Assembly (NCBI GenBank): GCA_003665825.1
Contig: QPFY01000010.1
Coordinates: 186,001 to 250,000, forward strand
DNA: 64,000 bases
Reading direction: 5' to 3'
Origin: Microbotryum silenes-acaulis
Taxonomy: Eukaryota > Basidiomycota > Microbotryomycetes > Microbotryales > Microbotryaceae
The notes beneath the pieces are model-generated. The model saw only the letters and a list, made by a program, of their open reading frames with translations, was not told where the DNA came from and ran no database searches. Below, one piece after another: positions 59,377-64,000 of the stretch. A program made the position numbers and the translations under genes. Positions within the stretch are counted from its first letter, which is position 1, and every line of letters begins with the position of its first letter.

Positions 59377-59822
59377 ACTTTGCAGTCGCTGGTGAGGTGT
59401 TTCTCGACTTGAAATGTGGGTATGAACATGAGGTAACTCTGGCGCGGACTCTGTTCAGGCGCGCCCGCCCAATTGATCATAGCAGTCACAAATTCGAGAT
59501 TACTTGTATTCAAAGACCGAATCTAATAAGAAGCGCCAGGCCCGCTGAACCCATCAACCTCCTTTCTGTCGCGACCTCGCCACATCGAAACGCATCCGAA
59601 CCTGCTGCACATTTCAACGGGTCGATTCGCAGCTCATACTAGTAGTCTGCACGCCTAGCACTGCCCACACCACCCACGCAGCACGACCACCTCGTACGCC
59701 AGTCTCACGCCTCTTCCGGAGCATCGCCGTCACAATCTCACAATCCGCGACCCTACAAGCACGAACTTCTCTCGTCCCCCCAGACCCACTTTCACCTCGC
59801 ACCTCGAGTCTAATCCGCCACC
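59377..59822. promoter_or_regulatory. Shared promoter region of two splicing genes
   Basis: 446 bp between the divergent start codons of the U2B''-like gene and YJU2. No gene or obvious element is seen. Co-regulation is possible but not shown. Confidence 0.45.
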
Positions 59823-59990
59823 ATGTCGGAACGCAAGGTGCTCAACAAGGTAAGCGCCCCGTTCTCTCTGCTAGACCCAACCTCAACCCCAACCCCAAAC
59901 CCAAATAGCACCCGGCTGACTCGACCACATTGTCCTCCCACAGTACTTTCCCGCGGACTTTGATCCTTCAAAGGTAGGTGATCGACCCTA

Positions 59991-60040
<50 letters not shown>

Positions 60041-61245
60041 GACCTCTTTCCACTCTCTCTCTCTACTACTCTCTACTACTCTCTACTACTCTCTACTAAG
60101 CTCCCACGCTCTCTCTGAACGCTCTCCCCAGATCCCTCGGCGAAAGATGCCCAAGGACAAGCAACAGGTCGTCCGTCTGATGGCCCCCTTTTCGATGCGC
60201 TGCACGACCTGTGGCGAGTACATCTACAAGGGCAAGAAATTCAACGCGCGCAAGGAGACCGTCTTGGGCGAGGAGTACTATGGGATCAAGGTGAGCTGAC
60301 ACGTTGATCCGCCCATCAAAAAATCGGTTGCTGATGCGTGAAGCTACTACTCTCTTGCGTAGATCTTTCGGTTCTACATCAAGTGCACGCAGTGCTCCGC
60401 CGAAATCACATTCAAGACCGATCCAAAGTAAGCTGGTCGGGCGAGAGCGGCACTCTCTCTCTGGACATCGACAATCTTTCTTTCTCGGAGCCAACCTAGA
60501 CTAGAATCTTTCTTCCTTCAGAAACTCCGATTACCAAGCCGAACACGGTGCCCAACGCAACTTTGAACCCTGGCGAGCCGAACCACTCAATACCGATCCC
60601 AACGTCGACCGTTTGACCGAACTCGAGGAAGAAGAATCCAACGCGATGGCCGAGTTGGAATCGAAAGCGATCGACTCGAAGCGCGAGATGGACATCCTCG
60701 ACGCGTTGCAGGAACTGAAAGCCAAGAATGCGAGGATCGAACGAGCGGGAAGGAAGGACGGCATTGCGGACAAGGTGTTGGATCGGGTCACGACCATGGT
60801 CGAGGTCGGCGATCGGGACGTGAGACGCAAGCTGACCGAGTACGAGCAGGGCTTGAAGAGTCAGGAAGAGGAGGACGAACAGGAGATTAGAAAGGTGTTT
60901 GGGAGGACCCATGTGGGCGGAGTACCGGACATCGAGTTGGAGGAAGCGGCGGCGTTGTCGTCTTCTGGTTCGGAAGCGGGAGGTAGTCCGAGGGATGGAC
61001 AAGATGTTGGTTCTGGGTCCGGTTCCGGCTACGCTGGGTCGAGTCCTTCCACCACACCAGCATCTACAACAACTTCGATCAAACGCAAATTGGACCAAGT
61101 CGAACCGACGCCTGCATCCTTGTTATCGGCCGAACATCGGGATTTCGTCTCCAAGGCGGGTACGATGAAGCCACCTCCGATGAAGAAGAAGGGCAAGAGC
61201 AGCGATCGGATGGCGGCGATGTTGGGCATCAGGGTTAAGAAGTAG
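59823..61245 (+). CDS. YJU2: Splicing factor YJU2/CWC16
   Basis: Nineteen-complex-associated factor that promotes the first catalytic step of splicing. Exons 59823-59849, 59944-59973, 60132-60290, 60363-60427 and 60522-61245 join in phase to 334 residues. Seen: [20 protein letters not shown] (family start), [20 protein letters not shown], zinc-binding [19 protein letters not shown] and [20 protein letters not shown], and [18 protein letters not shown] charged coiled coil follows (about 130-220), then a Ser-rich linker and a lysine-rich end. Intron 2 contains a long CT microsatellite. Confidence 0.95.
59993..60037 (+). repeat. CT dinucleotide microsatellite in YJU2 intron 2
   Basis: About 22 uninterrupted CT units, followed by a CTCTCTACTA repeat to about 60098. 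It serves as an unusually long polypyrimidine stretch within the intron. Confidence 0.9.
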
Positions 61246-61729
61246 GGATTGGAGTGGGAGTGATTAGGCTATGTTCTGAAGCCATTTGTTGTAATTGATA
61301 TTGGAGCGGGATCGCCCGGACCATGGGTATTACGCATCAAATGAGAAGACCCCGAGAGAGCTGCGAGGAAAGCTCGGGGGCCCTGTTAAAGGGGTGAGCA
61401 TGTCAAGGATCGTCGATCGTCAGATTAGTTGATCGGCTCCGATGAGACGCATCGAAGGAAGGGACAACTTTCTTTGCACTTTCTGTGTGCTTCTGATGAT
61501 CAAACGCGTCGAGGGGCGTTGACAACTTGACACGCGCAACTACTGGGTGACTGCGCGTGCCACGTCGAGCCTCGGCGGGTCGCTGGCTATGACGACATCA
61601 CGATTGGGAACAAGGTCTCGCTTGCTCTCTCTTTCTCCTCCTCTCTCTCTCTCTCTCTCTCTCTCCCCTCCCACATCCATTCACTGCTCCTCCCATCCAC
61701 AACACTCAAACCAACCAACACACTTTAAG
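61246..61729. promoter_or_regulatory. Upstream region of the LEA-like gene
   Basis: 484 bp. Two AGGGG motifs (61390-61394 and 61512-61516) match the fungal stress response element core, and a CT run lies at about 61642-61668 near the start. Both are short and could occur by chance. Confidence 0.4.
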
Positions 61730-63082
61730 ATGTGAGTAGCGTTACATGATCCAGGGTAGTCGTACGACGTGGTCCTTTCCCCGAACCATTGCCCGAACTG
61801 ACGATTGACCCGTCGATGACGTCCTTCTCTCGCCCCCCACCAAATCCTCACCCTCCTCCGCAGGTCTTCCAACGAGTCCATCTCCAACAAGGGTCAGTCA
61901 TCTATATACTCTTTGCATGAGTTGTCATATTCTGTAGTCTGCTGGTTTGGGACGACATGCCGAATGCCGGCTGTGCAGTGGCAGTGGCACAGCGAGAGCC
62001 TCCTGTTTAGCTGCAACGCGGGAGCCCTTGCCCGACACGGCCACAGTTTCTCGATCACGCTCAACCTCACTCTCCCCCGCTGAAATCCGAAACCGATCGC
62101 TGACTCGCTTCGCTATTCCCTTTTTTACCACCCAACAGTCGGAAACGCCACCGGTGGTACCGTCGGTGACGAGACGATCCTCCACCAAGCCACCAACCTC
62201 GCCTCGCACTCGGTCGAATACGCCAAGTCCGTCGTCGGCCTTGGCGGTCACAAGGCCGCCGAGTCCGTCGAGGACGCGACCGAGAACAAGCAAGGTGGCG
62301 TCACTCTTGGTGGTCTCGTCAACGAGTCGAGAGATTTGGCTGCCAATGTGCTCCACACCGTTCAGGGGTCAGTGCAACTGCTATTCTAGCCTTTGACTCG
62401 GACCTGGTCCAGACCGAGCGAGGGTTTTCTCCCGGCGCAGGATTTTCGACCTGGCTAGATCCTGGACAGGGCACATCCGACGAGAGATTTGCATATACTG
62501 ACTCATCGCACCCTTCCACTTCTGTGTAGTGTCGTTGCCGGTGGCGCTCAACAGGCCAAGGAGACCGCCCATGAGGGTGCCGACCAAGCCCAGCCCCAAG
62601 GCAAGGGTGTCGTCCAGCAGGTCCGAGAGGTCGCTGCCAGCGCCATCGGTGCCGCCGAGAAGTGAGTGCGGTGGCATTAAGGCTAAAAGCCGATATCGAT
62701 GCTGATTTGTGTCGGAACTACGCGTCACAGCATTATTGCAACCGGCGCCAAGAAGGTCGCGGAGGGAGCCGGCGAGCTCAGCAACTCGAGTACACAAGAG
62801 TCAGTTCTAGCTGAATCGATCTGGGGCTAGCGTGCACAGAACTGATGAATTCGGACATATCCTTCCCCAACCAGCTTGAAGAACAAGGCTTCCAACGCTT
62901 ACGACTCGGCAGCAAAGTCCGCTTCCAACACCGCTGACGACCTTTCCAAGAAGGCCGACTCGGCTGCATCGGTGAGTGCACGGAATCTAGGAAAAACGCT
63001 TTCACGCCCATGGGACGCTGATTGAGCCAAGTGTTCCTACTCATAGGACGTCTCGAAGAAGGTTGACGAGAAGACCAAGTAA
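61730..63082 (+). CDS. LEA-like hydrophilic helical protein
   Basis: Seven coding exons join in phase to 197 residues: 61730-61731, 61864-61892, 62139-62367, 62530-62661, 62731-62799, 62875-62971 and 63047-63082. The start codon is split: exon 1 ends AT, followed by a GTGAGT intron, and exon 2 supplies the G. The protein is rich in Ala, Gly, Lys, Glu, Asp and Ser and has no Cys or Trp. Repeated amphipathic 11-residue-like blocks occur (SNAYDSAAKSASNTADDLSK, SVEYAKSVVGLGGHKAAESV), like LEA group 3 and fungal stress proteins that protect membranes and proteins in drying or cold. No enzyme motif is present. Stress function is inferred from composition; an unrelated small helical protein is possible. 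Confidence 0.75.
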
Positions 63083-63298
63083 ATCACCTGAACGAAATAA
63101 AGATAATACGATTGCTAGCGGCTTTTTGGATTCTTTTTGGCTTGTCTTCTTTCCCCCGCATGTTGACTAGTAGTACTACTCTCTCCTGTTGGTTATGAAA
63201 TCTACATGTCTGTCCATAGAACAATCTCGAGGACTCCGGTTACCATTGCGGTGCGAGCACAAGATAAGAGTGCCAAGGAGGAATAGTACTACGCGAGA

Positions 63299-64000
63299 TC
63301 ATGTCCTGGACGATTTGCCCTCGGCCACCTCCAACGCGGCCTGCAACCCATTGGCCGCACTATCGAATATCGGTGTCGGTATAGGTGTCGACACCCCATC
63401 AGCCTCATCCTCATTCGCAGCCACCTCATCCCCCCTTTCGCTCTCCCTCTTCGATCTCCCGCCAACCTCAATCGTTTCGGGCAAAGGCAAAGCGACCTCC
63501 CCCCTGCCAATGACAGGCGTTTCGTACCCCTCACTCAAATTCTTCAACCACGCGCCAATCCCTCCCAAATACCCCTCATGTCTCAAGAACAAGGCCTTCT
63601 TGGTACCTTTACTCCAAAACCTAATCGCGTACGATAAAGTCGAGATCGTCGCCGCGTGACCTCTGATGAAACCGCCTCCGAAATAGATGCGGTCGAGGTG
63701 ATGTTTCTCGGCGTTCATGTAGGCGATTTGGCCGATATTATTGGAGATGGCGTAGAGGAGCGAGCGGGAAACGTCTTCGTGTTTGAAGTGTTTCTTGGGA
63801 CGGTCTTCGGCTTGGGTAGAGAAAGCGGACGCCGGTTTTTGCTCCTCGTCTTTACGAAACACTTTGCCGAAGGAAGAGGCGATGGTGGAGGATTTGAGTC
63901 CGATCTTTTGATAATCTTGGCCGTAGATGTCACCGACCAACATGTCGACCGAAGAATTGTCCCCTTTGTCGGCCAAGGCGAGCATGTCTGCACGGAAAGG
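63299..64000 (-). CDS. CAB1: Type II pantothenate kinase, C-terminal part (cut by window edge)
   Basis: First and controlling step of coenzyme A synthesis: ATP-dependent phosphorylation of pantothenate. Only the C-terminal 229 codons are visible (coding 63987-63299); 63988-64000 reads as the end of an intron (CAG acceptor), and the N-terminus with the ATP loop lies beyond the window. Seen: LALADKGDNSSVDMLVGDIY, KIGLKSSTIASSFGK, DVSRSLLYAISNNIGQIAY, RIYFGGGFIRGHAATISTLS, YAIRFWSKGTKKALFLRHEG and YLGGIGAWLK, all eukaryotic PanK blocks. A Glu/Ser-rich tail of about 60 residues follows the fold. Confidence 0.93.
   Translation of the reverse strand, partial: PFRADMLALADKGDNSSVDMLVGDIYGQDYQKIGLKSSTIASSFGKVFRKDEEQKPASAFSTQAEDRPKKHFKHEDVSRSLLYAISNNIGQIAYMNAEKHHLDRIYFGGGFIRGHAATISTLSYAIRFWSKGTKKALFLRHEGYLGGIGAWLKNLSEGYETPVIGRGEVALPLPETIEVGGRSKRESERGDEVAANEDEADGVSTPIPTPIFDSAANGLQAALEVAEGKSSRT

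Overview
This window is nuclear DNA of a filamentous or yeast-like fungus, most likely a basidiomycete. The evidence is a pentafunctional AROM gene, many short GT-AG introns (about 50-130 nt, 3-7 per gene), tightly packed genes and fungal versions of conserved proteins (CTR9, FLX1-type carrier, UCS protein, Kex2-rich secreted proteins). The gene content and codon style look like Pucciniomycotina (Microbotryomycetes-like), but that placement is an inference; no rRNA or marker gene is present.

Layout. 0.26-14.2 kb is a dense housekeeping block: ARO1, an aldose 1-epimerase-like gene, CCT7 (minus) and CTR9, the last two head-to-head. 14.5-16.7 kb holds an SH3 adaptor of the Nbp2/Skb5 type (minus), followed by about 1.7 kb without a recognisable gene. 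18.4-26.6 kb is a membrane GT2-like glycosyltransferase gene split by a 4,689-bp Ty1/copia retrotransposon, with 288-bp LTRs that differ at only two sites and a 5-bp target duplication. 26.8-43.8 kb returns to ordinary genes: UCS-domain protein (minus), RVB1, an AT-hook/PHD protein, a secreted protein (minus) divergent from a GH18 chitinase, an FLX1-like mitochondrial carrier (minus) and SPT4 (minus).

43.8-54.6 kb is the accessory part. It has a tandem duplication of a fucosyltransferase-like membrane protein gene (copy A intact, copy B truncated and frameshifted), a secreted CREG-like FMN-barrel protein, and a complete 2,861-bp hAT DNA transposon with perfect 24-bp terminal inverted repeats and an 8-bp target duplication. 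54.6-64 kb is again dense: PEX11, a DJ-1/Hsp31-like protein, a U2B''/U1A-type splicing protein head-to-head with YJU2/CWC16, a LEA-like hydrophilic protein whose start codon is split by an intron, and the 3' part of pantothenate kinase running off the right edge.

Functional links are loose, as expected for a eukaryote: aromatic amino-acid synthesis, protein folding (CCT7, UCS), Pol II elongation and chromatin (CTR9, SPT4, RVB1, PHD), splicing (U2B'', YJU2), CoA and flavin-related metabolism. The most notable non-gene signals are the two mobile elements with exact boundaries, the half-tRNA-type primer site of the copia element that contains its own start codon, and the decaying duplicate at 47.7-48.6 kb. 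Gene models were built by hand from splice signals and checked for phase; most give whole codon counts, and the ones that do not are flagged.
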